Shown piece after piece: positions 48,418 through 60,770 of a stretch of DNA of 64,000 nt. The notes below the pieces were generated by a model. That model was not told the origin of the DNA. It searched no databases and worked only from the letters and a program-made list of their open reading frames with translations. Within the stretch, counting starts at the first letter, position 1. Each line of letters begins with the position of its first letter. A program made the translations under genes and the position numbers. Origin of the DNA: Antedon mediterranea (taxonomy: Eukaryota; Echinodermata; Crinoidea; Comatulida; Antedonidae); contig NC_092671.1 in NCBI RefSeq assembly GCF_964355755.1, forward strand, positions 4,723,001 to 4,787,000. The letters are read 5' to 3'.

Positions 48418-49660
48418 AGGGTAAGAATGGTAAAATTTTTCCTGCTTCCTACAGTCTTGTGTGGCTGATTTTGCCATTTTCCCTTAACTGGACCCAAGCA
48501 TTTTTAGGAATTATGAATGTGGTATACCAGAAACTTTACTTCTTTTTGCCAATAAAATAGCAAGTCACACAGTATGTCTCAATGGTACAAAGCATAAGTT
48601 GTTTAACAATATAAAACTAAAATAAAACCTTTGAATAAAGCACATTATAAATCTTATTTATGTAACATAAATATAATAAAAGTATAAATTATATATTATT
48701 ATAACTGATATGAAACCAAAATTGCACATCCCGATATCTGCCTTAAATCACTTAATTTTTAAATAAAAAGGTAAATTGATGACAATAGAAGTAAAAAATC
48801 TGTTCTTATCTATTGGTGACAAAAGGATAAGCTTTCCTTTGGCACAAAAATGTCACACATGTAGCCAACATTATGGTTATAGTTTACACTAATGAGTACA
48901 CTTTAAATACTAAAACCGGTCTGAATAACATGTTCAGTTTTGTTACATCCAAATTTTCATTACATCACAATGTTGCTTTTAATAAAAAACATTTTTTTTT
49001 TAAATCCAAAAAAAAATTCCCTTATTTCAATACATCCATTAAAAAAAAAATACAAAAAGAACCTATTATATTATTTGGAAAGAGTATAGGGGTTAGGTTA
49101 CATTTTCAGTCCCTATCATCTGGCTAACAAACCCTACCAGTCCAATCACTCTATCTTACAAAAACAAGAGTGGCATGCCCCAATGGGATGAAAGATATAA
49201 GATAATATATTTTAAATTGGTCCATCATAAAACATGTTGGAAATTCATTTTCTAAATGGCTTACATACAAAGACTATAAATAAATGCATTCATTTCTACA
49301 TACTTTTTTCTACCTGCAATTATACTATCAAATATCATAATTGATTCTAATAATACATTAAAACTTGATACATATAAACTAATACATTATATAATAGTAC
49401 TTTTGTTTACAATATGTTTTAAATCTAAAACTATATATTCATATATTTTTTTATATTATGGAATTATTTTTACATGATATCACATTGAACAATATAAAAC
49501 AACAAAGCTGATAATGTTCTTCTCACTTTTCCTTCATTGTCATGTCCGTATACAATTAATCAATCCTAGAAAACTCTGCCATTGAGCAGAAAATCAATCG
49601 CTGTTATTGGCCAATTGTCACCTTACATCTCATAAACAGCAGAAGTTGTGTACAATATAT
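48418..49660. other. AT-rich intergenic DNA
   Basis: No gene or clear repeat is seen. The open frame at 48,873-49,127 is poly-Lys/Phe low complexity and is not credible as a protein. Confidence 0.5.
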
Positions 49661-49669
49661 GTACTACTG

Positions 49670-49920
49670 GAAATCAGGTGGATCCAGGTGTATGCACAAG
49701 CAGATTGCCAATGTGGATGTACAGGCATGTACTTTTGCATCCACCTGTGCATTCAAAAGTACATGCCCAGTTGAATTTTTAGATGATGTACAGGTGGATT
49801 TCCAGATGGATGCCTAGTTGGTTGCCCAGTTGGATTTCCAGGTGGATGCCCTGTTGGATGCCTAGTTGGTTGCCCAGTTGGATTTCCAGGTGGCTGCACA
49901 GGTGGATACATAGGTGGTGT
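49670..49920 (+). repeat. 12-bp minisatellite (TGGATTYCCAGG type)
   Basis: Degenerate repeats of GGTGGATGCCTA, GTTGGTTGCCCA and GTTGGATTTCCA run for about 150 bp from 49,780. The left part (49,690-49,790) is partly an inverted copy (CAGGCATGTACTTTTGCATC and its complement). The spurious frame reads RWMPSWLPSWIS repeats. Confidence 0.75.
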
Positions 49921-50136
49921 GTTATAAAACTACATACTGCACAGCAAATCCTTTTATATCATGCATAAGAATAAGGGTCTTTATAATAACCCTGAGAATT
50001 TAAATTCTAAATAAAAATTAAGTACCCTGAGAACTAATCAAGTTAGAAGATGGTTATAAAGCAAAAAAAATAAACATTTTGGTATTAATATCAGAAATGG
50101 ATTATTCCAAATTTTTCACAAATTTAGGATCCTTTA

Positions 50137-53113
50137 TACTCTAGTAGCTAGATCAACTTTCGTATGCACTTTGAGGTCCAGAGAATTTGACTTCAGAAAT
50201 TGGTTTAGGGTGGTCAAACAATCATTTTTGGCTTGGTTACACATTTTGAAAATGTGGCGAAAGGTCAAAAGGTCAGGGTCAAATGTTAGAAGATCAAACA
50301 CCATTATGTCTTTAAATCTCGACAACCACTGGTCACAGCGAGGTAATTTTGGTCTCAAATTGATCAGAAGGTATACATTCATATTCAGTCTAATGAAACA
50401 TTTTAGTCGAAAATGACCGGAAATGCCATTTCTGACCTTTGACCCATAAACCAGGGCATGTCTGTATCTCCGTAACTATTGGCCGTAGAGACTTTAATTT
50501 GGGCTCAAATTGTTCGAAATATACATTTAGTTATTTGTTACACATTTTGAACAATGTTACAAAAGGTCAAAAGGTCAAGGCCAGGGGTTATATGAATAAA
50601 CACAAATAGGTATTTGTATCTCGGCAACCACTGGTCACAGCGAGTAAATTTTGGTCTCAAAATGTTCAGAAGCTATACATTCATATTCAGTCTAATGAAA
50701 CATTTTAGTAAAAAATGAACGGAAATGACATTTCTGACCTTTGACATACATACCAGGGCATCTTTTTATCTCTGTAAGTACAGGTCGTAGAAACTTAAAT
50801 TTAGTATCAAATTGTTAGAAATACACATATTTACATTCATGATGATGAAGAAATACTATTAATTACTAATCTTTTAAATGAAAAACATATCTACCCAACT
50901 TATCATTAGACAGTAATGTTATGCAATAATTGATGCTTAATGATTTCATTATACTGTAGGAATTAAAACAAATCCTTTACTGTTTGTAATAATTGTACTT
51001 TTGCTTATAATAATGCTAGAAAGTATTGTTGACCCCCGAACATTCAAACATTTTGAGAATGCTAGAAGTAATTTACTGTAGTTACCCGAATAAAAGCCTC
51101 GGGTATTTATTTATTCAGGGAAGGCGTTTATTTTGTTGGGTGTAATAATGGTAACATGTATAATCAAATATACACCCCAGATATATATATATATAAAATT
51201 ATATATATAATAAGAATAATAACGGGATTAAACCTCATTCTATCCTGGTGGAAGTACAATCATGTAATAAAAGGTATCGGAGACCACAATAATAGATCAA
51301 GTCATTGTCATTATTACGTATTACACTGTTGCATAATAGTTTTGAATGTCAACGACAAAACTTACACATATACACGTCTGTTCCCAGTGTAGATAATAAA
51401 ACAATATATATTTCTGGAGATTTATTATCAATACCACTAGAAACGTTGACATGTTTTAGGTACTGAATGCATTGACAATAAAAGCATCAGAAGTTTATCA
51501 TAATAAAATCATACTACCACACTGTACTACAGTACACAAGGGTGTTTTCAGGAAAGCTGGACATATCGTACAATAGTAATGAAACTATGTATTGGCATTT
51601 AAAACTATGCAAAAGATTGTTGTCAAATTGTAGTTACAAACAAATAGATGATAGAATGAAGATCCATTATGAGTGCAATCGTGTCAGGATAATGATGTGT
51701 CATTGTTTTACTGGCACCTGGAGGAGAAGATCCATTTAATGGAATCAGATGGAATCTATCACTTCTATTTTAAAAGACAGAAACATTTCGTTAAAAAGCA
51801 TAAAGAGGAAAACGAATCATGTAAAGTACCTTTTATCAGTTGAGAAACGAAATACAATTATTAAAATTAGAGTATTCCTTCAAATAAACACCACCATTCC
51901 CTCCAATAGAACACCACGTGGAATAAACGCCCCGCCACATGCATTTACACAATAATTGTATCACGTCAACACATTTCATTAACTACCATAATCTACAATT
52001 TACCAAGCATTTTGACATAATTTTATCACTTTTTGATATTAATTGTGCAGTATTTTTTTACATCTAGGTGGTATTTATTTGATTATACATGTTACCATAT
52101 TATACCCCAAATAAAGATGCCTCCTTTCCCCCTAAAAACCCTTTTGAACAATAAATGCCTGGGGCGTTTAATTGGATACATATGGCAAGTTACTTCTAGC
52201 ATTCTGAAAAGAACTGCTGAGCTTAACGTTTCTATCAAAATGTCCTCGGGGACAGCAATAACTAGTACTTGAAATTAAAACAATTTAAAGTATCAGTTAT
52301 TGCATAACATTACTGTCTAAGGATAAGTTGTGTAGATATGTTTTTTGTTTGAAACATTGGTAATAGTATTTCTGTTCATCTTTTAACCACATTTTCTATT
52401 ACATTGAATGTAAATATGTATATTTTGAACAATTTGATACCAAATTTAAGTTTCTACGACCTGTACTTACAGAGATATGAAGATGCCCTGGTATGTGGGT
52501 CAAAGGTCAGAAATGGCATTTCTGATCATTTTTGACTAAAATGCCCCATTAGATGGAATAGAAATGCATGCCTTCTGAACATTTTGAGACCAACATTGAC
52601 GTGCTGCAACCAGTGGTTGCCGAGATACAAGTACCTTTTTTTATTTGTTCAAATAACCCTTGACCTTGACCCTTTGACCTTTTGTAACATTTTTCAAAAT
52701 GTGTAACAAATAACAAAACATATATTTCGAACAATTTAAAACAAAAATCAAGTGTCTACGACCAGTAGTTACGGAGATACATACATGCCCTGGGTTGTGG
52801 GTCAAAGGTCATAAATGGCATTTCCGGTCATTTTTTAATAAAATGTCCCATTAGACTGAATATAAATGTATACCTTCTGATTAATTTAAGACCAAAATTA
52901 CCTCGTTGTGACCAGTGGTTGTTGAGATTTAAGGACATATTTGTGTTTGGTCTTATGACCTTTCACCTTGACCTTTTGACCTTTCGCCACATTTTCAAAA
53001 TGTGTAACCAAGCCAAATATGATTGTTTGACCACCCTAAACCAATTTCTGAAGTCAAATTCTCTGGACCTCAAAGTGCATACGAAAGTTAATCTAGCTAC
53101 TAGAGTATTAAAC
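50137..53113. mobile_element. 3-kb foldback element with arms of about 0.8 kb
   Basis: The left arm (50,137-50,936) and right arm (about 52,290-53,113) are inverted copies. Outer ends are CTCTAGTAGCTAGATCAACT and its near complement; inner ends match at CAGTAATGTTATGCAATAAT. Each arm has an internal tandem duplication of about 300 bp with CCACTGGTCACAGCGAG and AGGTCAAAAGGTCA words. The 1.35-kb centre has no recognisable transposase; the frames at 51,542-51,955 look like chance. Long arms without coding fit a foldback-type non-autonomous DNA element. Confidence 0.7.
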
Positions 53114-53306
53114 AAAATGGAATTTACTGGTATTTGGAAATCACATTTTCTACATTCTAATGTATTCATAGTTCACCAATATGGTATATGGAATCATTTT
53201 ATTAAAGAAATTTATTAGAATGGCATTTTCTATTTTAACTGTTAAATAATGCTTAAACAGTATATACTGTATTTCTACTACACCTACTGAACCTCTCAAC
53301 AAACAG

Positions 53307-53403
53307 GGTTTCCATCACAATGACTGCAAGATCTTCCAGTCCTCAAAAAGAATCTCTAGTTCAATCAACTAAAATGGCACTGGTTAAAGATGGAACTTCC
53401 ACT
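53307..53403 (+). CDS. Possible isolated coding exon (unrecognised)
   Basis: A pyrimidine-leaning tract and CAG acceptor precede 97 nt open in one frame, followed by a strong GTGAGT donor. The frame reads VSITMTARSSSPQKESLVQS, then TKMALVKDGTST. I do not recognise the protein, and no partner exon is visible. It could be a real exon of a plus-strand gene or a chance match. Confidence 0.22.
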
Positions 53404-53759
53404 GTGAGTTAAATGTTTACACATATGATTCGATTTAAACATGATCTACAACATACTCAACATGTAGAATATCATCAAACATCCACATATTTTAAAATAA
53501 ATATGCTGTATACAAGCACCTATATTTCCAGCGGTATTGCAATAAATAAAAACAATTTGCTGAATACTTATGTTCACATGAATGTAGATAACACTGAATC
53601 TGAAAGTAAAGTCTGAATACTAGAGGTACAGTACATGTATTGCACTTTAGATACAACAGTAAATTTCAAAACTATTTCATAAGAATTTCTGCATAAAACA
53701 TTACATATACCAGTAATATCTTTTTTTCACAGATGTTAAATCTTGTTAACAATGGAGAA

Positions 53760-54250
53760 GTTATTGTATAGAAGAAACAACAATACTTCCAAGTTCCTTG
53801 ATAGTTTAAACTGGCTTTTCTTTCATGTTGAATTTGAACTTTTTTCAAATTAGAACAAGGTAACTCAAAAGTAAATTCTTCAATAAAGTGGAAAGCTGAA
53901 AAGTTATACAATGGTACTTTCAATTTGAACTTTAGCTAAAGATTTGATTTCCAGTTAAGTTAACCAGGATAGCTCAAAAGCAGTAAAGTACTTCTTTGAA
54001 GTAATACTGGAAGCTGAAAAGTTATACAGTAGTACGGTACTTCCAAATGAAACTTTAGCTTATGATTTGATTTTTTCCAAGTTCAACAAGGCGGCTCAAA
54101 AGCTATGCAGAATTTCTTCCAAAAAAAACTGGATAGCATAAGATTTTCTTTGTTCCAAATTAAGCAAAATGGCTCAAAAACTATTTCTTCCAAGTTGAAC
54201 TGCATAACTTAAAAGCTCTATGACTTTTGCAAGTAGAAGCATACTTGAAA
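53760..54250. repeat. Diverged tandem repeat, unit about 120-130 bp
   Basis: Three to four units share GGAAGCTGAAAAGTTATACA, AACTTTAGCTNANGATTTGA and GGCTCAAAAGC words. It lies downstream (minus sense) of the MPPED stop codon and may be part of its 3' untranslated region. Confidence 0.55.
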
Positions 54251-54493
54251 GTTAAAAGTCTTTTTACAAACTGCTACAACAAAGATTTCTTTCCATTTTA
54301 AATTAAAAAGAGATTCAGTGAAGAAAAAACAAATTCTCTTAAAATTACATAGATTGATTATTGAGCAAAATAATCACGAAATTATTATTCAGCCTAGTAT
54401 TCAAGGTCTGTGAAATTGGATAAACGTTGAAGAAGACTGTTCTATTTGGTCCTTGTAACCATAAAAGTCATTTGGTCCTTAAAAGTGACAGTT

Positions 54494-54747
54494 TTATGTC
54501 TGCGTTTCTTCAGTCACGACATCCGATTCTGGTGTTGGCAGATCAAACACAATCGGTGCGTTTACTGGTGCGTACCTCAACGTACATGTACATGCATTAA
54601 TATATGTTGTTACACCATCGGTTGTCATTCCGTATGATTCATGGATATGGCCGAATACGTGGTATTTTGGTTTTATTCTTTTTTGTACAGTATTTAAAAG
54701 CTCAACACAGCCTGTACGGTTATTCCCACTTGTTACGTCACCATGCC
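54494..54747 (-). CDS. MPPED1/2-type metallophosphoesterase, last coding exon only
   Basis: Eighty-three C-terminal residues plus TAA. After an acceptor in phase 1 the frame reads HGDVTSGNNRTGCVELLNTV, QKRIKPKYHVFGHIHESYGM, TTDGVTTYINACTCTLRYAP, VNAPIVFDLPTPES. The GCVELL, HVFG-IHE-YG and NPPIVFDLP-like blocks identify the MPPED family (calcineurin-like metallophosphodiesterases). The metal-site GHIHE motif is intact here. Mammalian MPPED2 has Gly in place of that first His. Upstream exons should lie to the right, but none could be recognised before the satellites, so the gene probably extends beyond the window or has very long introns. Confidence 0.85.
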
Positions 54748-55330
54748 CTCAAAAGAAAAAATTTTAATTGATTTCAATAATCCAATATTACATATTTACA
54801 TCTATAATAATAAATGCATCTATTCCACATAGGCCCTACAAAAAAATGTTGTTTAAAACATACAGCGAACTATTTTGTGGTTTGGAGCCTTTCTAATGAT
54901 TTACACTTGATTCAGGTATATAAAATATACCAAATTGGCTAGTTGAGAATTCTCAACTATTACCGCAGTACGCCCAGCGTTGCCAGCGATAAAATTTAAA
55001 TTATGCCGTATCCTGTCTCAAATAATGCCAGATTGGGAAAAATAATGCCAGATCCCCAAAATGTGGCCCTAAACAGCGCCACCAACGGTTGTATGTCTAA
55101 TAAACGTTTGTAAAACCCCAACTGACACAAAATAGGGCCTAAAATTGTATCCCCATGTCCTACAAAATTTATATTTTTAGTTTTGTGAGTAATAACTAAT
55201 AATTCTCAATATCTGGGGTGCGAAAATGGTAATTGCAAATGACACCAACACCAACCCCCACCCCCTCCCCCCATCCAAAAAAAAAAAACCTGTTACAGCC
55301 ATGGAAATTTATAATTTTTGAGCTGAAATA
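54748..55330. other. MPPED intron start; ATAATGCCAGA-type repeats
   Basis: Holds an AT-rich stretch and, at 55,000-55,070, ATAATGCCAGATNNG words that recur at 57,430-57,545. This suggests that a larger insertion spans about 54,960-57,560. Confidence 0.4.
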
Positions 55331-55333
55331 TGC

Positions 55334-56466
55334 AATAGGGTTGGTGAAATTCAGTCCAAAATACGCAGAATTTTTTCCAAAATACGTCAAGTTGAGGGCG
55401 CTATACTAATCCAAAATACGCGAGTCTTTCCAAAATACGTCGACTTGGGGGCGCTATTCATTTTCCAAAATACGCGAATTGTCCAAAATACGTCAAGTTG
55501 AGGGCGCTAGTCATTTTCCAAAATACGCAATTTGTCCAAAATACGTCAATTTGGAACCGCTTGTAATTTTCCAAAATACGTCAACTTGAGAGCGCTATTC
55601 ATTTTCCAAAATACGCAATTTAAATAACTCCTTTACTTCTTCTAACCAATTAATTATTGATATTATTTTAATCACAATACCATATGCTTTTTATTATTAT
55701 ATATTATATGAAATAATTATTATGTTAGATTTCAGATTAGGTAACTTATTAGACCATAAGTACTGTACATTAAATTGAAAGCGATGTTTGTCTGTCGAGC
55801 TCGGGAAAAATATTGATTTTGTAGATCACCAAATATATAACACATACCTATGACTATACTTAAATACTATATACGTACATGCTGGTTTTGTAGCCGGTTT
55901 ATGCCGTACATCGTTCAGACATTATTAACGTATATTATAGGCACTGTCTATTGACTGATGTTGGCACATATTTGTTGTTTTTCAGTAATAAATGATTACA
56001 TTGAAAAATAATAATTGGCTACTCTACGACATTTTATTTACAAAAAATTCTGCCTTCTAATACTTTCATTTATAACTAAAATGTACTTGTTTGTTTTATT
56101 CCAAGAAACTTTTTTTGAATACATTAAACTGTAATTTTACCTTACACTCTCAATATGATACATTTGGAAAGGCTCTCGTATTTTGGAAAAAAAGTTTGCC
56201 GCCCTCAAGTTGACGTATTTTTGAAAATTACTAGCGGTCCCAAATTGCAAATTGACGTATTTTGGACAAATCGCGTATTTTGGAAATAAATAGCGCCCTC
56301 AATTTGACGTATTTTGGACAATTCACGTATTTTGGAAAATGAATAGCGCCCTCAAGTCGACGTATTTTGGAAAGACTCGCGTATTTTGGATTAGTATAGC
56401 GCCCTCAACATTGACGTATTTTGGAAAAAATTCTGCGTATTTTGGACTGATGTTCACCAACCCGAC
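55334..56466. repeat. Foldback repeat with tandem CCAAAATACG arms
   Basis: Left arm 55,334-55,640: tandem units joining CCAAAATACGTCAAGTTG and AGGGCGCTATTCATTTTCC. Right arm 56,160-56,466: the same units inverted, ending at the complement of GGTTGGTGAA. The spacer of about 520 bp is AT-rich, without a gene. Each arm is itself an array of five to seven alternating TACGTCAA and TACGCGA units. Confidence 0.75.
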
Positions 56467-56469
56467 TCG

Positions 56470-57060
56470 AAATATGAGAGCTGCTCGATGGCCGGGATCT
56501 TTGCACTTAATTTCAAATCTGAAAGGATCTTAGCCCACCATAATTCGAAAATGGCAATTATAATTTAAAATAGGAAATCAAAATATATATCAATTGTGTC
56601 TCCAGGACCTCAACCCCACCATGGTTGGGGCTGAGGTAAGAACATTTGAAAAATATAGAGCTGCTCAATGGCCGGAAATGGCACTTAATTTCAAATATTA
56701 AATAAAAATATATTTATTAGAGTACCTCCAGGATCTTAGCCCATGATAGTTTTGAAAGTGCCAATTATATTTTAAAATAGGAAATAAAAATATATATTAA
56801 GTGTTTCCAGGACCTCAGCCCCACCATGGTTGGGGCTGAGGTAAAACAAATTGGAAAAATAGAGCTGCTAGATGGCCGGAAATTGCACTTAATTTTAAAT
56901 AACAATGTATAAGAGTCCCTAGGACCTCGCCCCATCATGGTCACTGAGAGGTGAAGAACATTTGGAAATATAGGGTTGCTACGAAGATGCAAATGGAACA
57001 TAATTTGAAATATGGAAAACAAATTCTCTAGAAGAAATTCTTTTTAAAATTAGAGCTTCT
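56470..57060 (+). repeat. Tandem repeat of about 120-170 bp with a GGGGCTGAGG hairpin
   Basis: Four diverged units share GAGCTGCTNNATGGCCGG, CACTTAATTTCAAAT and CAGGACCTCAGCCCCACCAT. The last is followed by GGTTGGGGCTGAGG, making a near-perfect hairpin centred on CCATGG. Confidence 0.7.
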
Positions 57061-57835
57061 AGTTACCGGAAATTGCCATTTTAAGGGTTGGGGTAGAGGT
57101 GTGGCCGCTTATAATTATGAACTGAAAAAACAAAACCCCTTTCATAATGTTTTCGTTCAATTGTCTCTATATCTGGGGATCCAATAACCTGCATGGTCTC
57201 TGAAATAGAGCAACATAATTGGCCAATAGCTAGCCTCTTCGGATTTGTTGTGCTGCCTATATCGCACACACGGTAGTTTTCGAGCAGCCTTCCTATCCGA
57301 AGAGTCGATTAAGTCCGAAACGAAAGGATGGAAGAACTATTGTACGGAAAACCCGAACAGATCTGTTTTGTACGATATGATATTGTGTAAGGTGATTTTT
57401 GTTCTGTGGTATATTATTTTTTTGGTTGTTCAAAAAACACAAAATTATGCCAGATTATGCTAAAAACGGCTAAATAATGCCGCGGCATTATGCCAGATGC
57501 CGTGGGCCTCCAAATAATGCCAAAAAGCATAATAATGCCAGAAATGGCAACTATGAGTACGCCTGTAACGACGAAGCCTACCGGTATAATGGGATAGGCT
57601 GATTTCCTTGTTAACTTAAGGGGTAATTTAATTACTGAATTATGATTGGTAGTAAAGGAAATTTACTGGAATCCTATTGGATGGTAAGGTGGTAGTAGGA
57701 CCATGTCCATCCCATTGCAGTAATAAAGTTGAGCCACCTGCGACCATTACAATGTCCTACCATGCTAATGTAGGAGTGGGGAAATGTTATGCTTACTACT
57801 GTTTCTTTTAATAATTTAGTACAATTAATAAGAAT
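57061..57835. other. Intergenic or intronic DNA before the satellites
   Basis: ATAATGCCAGA-type words occur at 57,440-57,545; otherwise no gene or strong repeat is seen. Confidence 0.4.
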
Positions 57836-60770
57836 AAAGAATACACTTAACAATATACAACAAATAACATTAATGTACGATGTAGTTTAACACTGTTCTA
57901 AACTATAGTCATTTTGGTATACTTGAGCACATTGATAAAGAATAGGATAAACTTAACAATATACAACAAATAACATTAATGTACGATCCCGTTTAACACT
58001 GTTCTCAACTATAGTCATTTTGGTATACTTGAGCACAGTGATAAAGAATAGGATAAACTTAACAATATACAACAACAATGTACGATCCCGCTTAACACTG
58101 TTCTCAACTATAGTCATTTTGGTATACTTGAGCACAGTGATAAAGAATAGGATAAACTTAACAATATACAACAAAAAACATTAATGTACGATCCAGTTTA
58201 ACACTGTTCTCAACTATAGTCATTTTGGTATACTTGAGAACAGTTATAAAGAATAGGATAAACTTAACAATATACAACAAAAAACATCAATGTACGATCC
58301 CGTTTAACACTGTTCTAAACTATAGTCATTTTGGTATACTTGAGCACAGTGATAAAGAATAGGATAAACTTAGCAATATACAACAAAAAACATTAATGTA
58401 CGATCCAGTTTAACACTGTTCTCAACTATAGTCATTTTGGTATACTTGAGAACAGTGATAAAGAATATGATAAACTTAACAATATACAACAACAATGTAC
58501 GATCCCGCTTAACACTGTTCTCAACTATAGTCATTTTGGTATACTTGAGCACAGTGATAAAGAATAGGATAAACTTAACAATATACAACAAAAAACATTA
58601 ATGTACGATCCAGTTTAACACTGTTCTCAACTATAGTCATTTTGGTATACTTGAGAACAGTTATAAAGAATAGGATAAACTTAACAATATACAACAAAAA
58701 ACATCAATGTACGATCCCGTTTAACACTGTTCTAAACTATAGTCATTTTGGTATACTTGAGCACAGTGATAAAGAATAGGATAAACTTAGCAATATACAA
58801 CAAAAAACATTAATGTACGATCCAGTTTAACACTGTTCTCAACTATAGTCATTTTGGTATACTTGAGAACAGTGATAAAGAATATGATAAACTTAACAAT
58901 ATACAACAAAAAACATTAATGTACGATCCCGTTTAACACTGTTCTCAACTATAGTCATTTTGGTATACTTGAGCACAGTGATAAAGAATAGGATAAACTT
59001 AATAATATACAACAAATAACATTAATGTACGATCCAGTTTAACACTGTTCTCAACTAAAGTTATTTTGGTATACTTGAGAACAGTGATAAAGAATAGGAT
59101 AAACTTAACAATATACAACAAAAAACATTAATGTACGATCCAGTTTAACACTGTTCTCAACTATAGTCATTTTGGTATACTTGAGAACAGTGATAAAGAA
59201 TAGGATAAACTTAACAATATACAACAAAAAACATTAATGTACGATCCCGTTTAACACTGTTCTCAACTATAGTCATTTTGGTATACTTGAGCACAGTGAT
59301 AAAGAATAGGATAAACTTAATAATATACAACAAAAAACATTAATGTACGATCCAGTTTAACACTGTTCTCAACTATAGTTATTTTGGTATACTTGAGAAC
59401 AGTGATAAAGAATAGGATAAACTTAACAATATACAACAAAAAACATTAATGTACGATCCAGTTTAACACTGTTCTCAACTATAGTCATTTTGGTATACTT
59501 GAGCACAGTGATAAAGAATAGGATAAACTTAAAAATATACAACAAAAAACATTAATGTACGATCCAGTTTAACACTGTTCTCAACTAAAGTTATTTTGGT
59601 ATACTTGAGAACAGTGATAAAGAATAGGATAAACTTAACAATATACAACAAAAAACATTAATGTACGATCCAGTTTAACACTGTTCTCAACTATAGTCAT
59701 TTTGGTATACTTGAGAACAGTGATAAAGAATAGGATAAACTTAACAATATACAACAAAAAACATTAATGTACGATCCCGTTTAACACTGTTCTCAACTAT
59801 AGTCATTTTGGTATACTTGAGCACAGTGATAAAGAATAGGATAAACTTAATAATATACAACAAATAACATTAATGTACGATCCAGTTTACCACTGTTCTC
59901 AACTATAGTCATTTTGGTATACTTGAGCACAGTGATAAAGAATAGGATAAACTTAAAAATATACAACAAAAAACATTAATGTACGATCCAGTTTAACACT
60001 GTTCTCAACTATAGTCATTTTGGTATACTTGAGCACAGTGATAAAGAATAGGATAAACTTAAAAATATACAACAAAAAACATTAATGTACGATCCAGTTT
60101 AACACTGTTCTCAACTATAGTTATTTTGGTATACTTGAGAACAGTGATAAAGAATAGGATAAACTTAACAATATACAACAAAAAACATTAATGTACGATC
60201 CAGTTTAACACTGTTCTCAACTATAGTCATTTTGGTATACTTGAGAACAGTGATAAAGAATAGGATAAACTTAACAATATACAACAAAAAACGTACATTA
60301 ATGTACGATCCCGTTTAACACTGTTCTCAACTATAGTCATTTTGGTATACTTGAGCACAGTGATAAAGAATAGGATAAACTTAACAATATACAACAAAAA
60401 ACATTAATGTACGATCCCGTTTAACACTGTTCTCAACTATAGTCATTTTGGTATACTTGAGCACAGTGATAAAGAATAGGATAAACTTAATAATATACAA
60501 CAAATAACATTAATGTACGATCCCGTTTACCACTGTTCTCAACTATAGTCATTTTGGTATAACTTGAGCACAGTGATAAAGAATAGGATAAACTTAACAA
60601 TATACAACAAAAAACATTAATGTACGATCCCGTTTACCACTGTTCTCAACTATAGTCATTTTGGTATACTTGAGCACAATATACAACAAATAACATTAAT
60701 GTACACGATTCTGTTTAACACTGTTCTCAACTATAGTCATTTTCATATACTTGAGCACAGTGATAATATG
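57836..60770 (+). repeat. 106-bp satellite array, forward orientation
   Basis: About 27 head-to-tail monomers with GGATAAACTTAACAATATAC, ATTAATGTACGATCC, TTTAACACTGTTCTCAACTA and TCATTTTGGTATACTTGAGC. Monomers vary at diagnostic sites (CCAGTTT or CCCGTTT; GAGCACAG or GAGAACAG; a 7-bp deletion). A four-monomer block of 417 bp is repeated at once (57,953 and 58,370), and a rare AACTAAAG variant recurs 530 bp apart (five monomers), so there is higher-order structure. Edge monomers are degenerate. Confidence 0.95.

Noticed and set aside
48873-49127. Plus-strand frame of 84 residues
   Set aside because: Lys/Phe low-complexity translation of poly-A/T DNA, with no domain or splice signal.
49783-49968. 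Open frame of RWMPSWLPSWIS-type repeats
   Set aside because: It is translation of a 12-bp minisatellite, with no start context or splice support.
51542-51955. Two plus-strand frames in the centre of the foldback element as a transposase
   Set aside because: No catalytic or zinc-finger motif, no continuity between frames, biased AT-rich composition.
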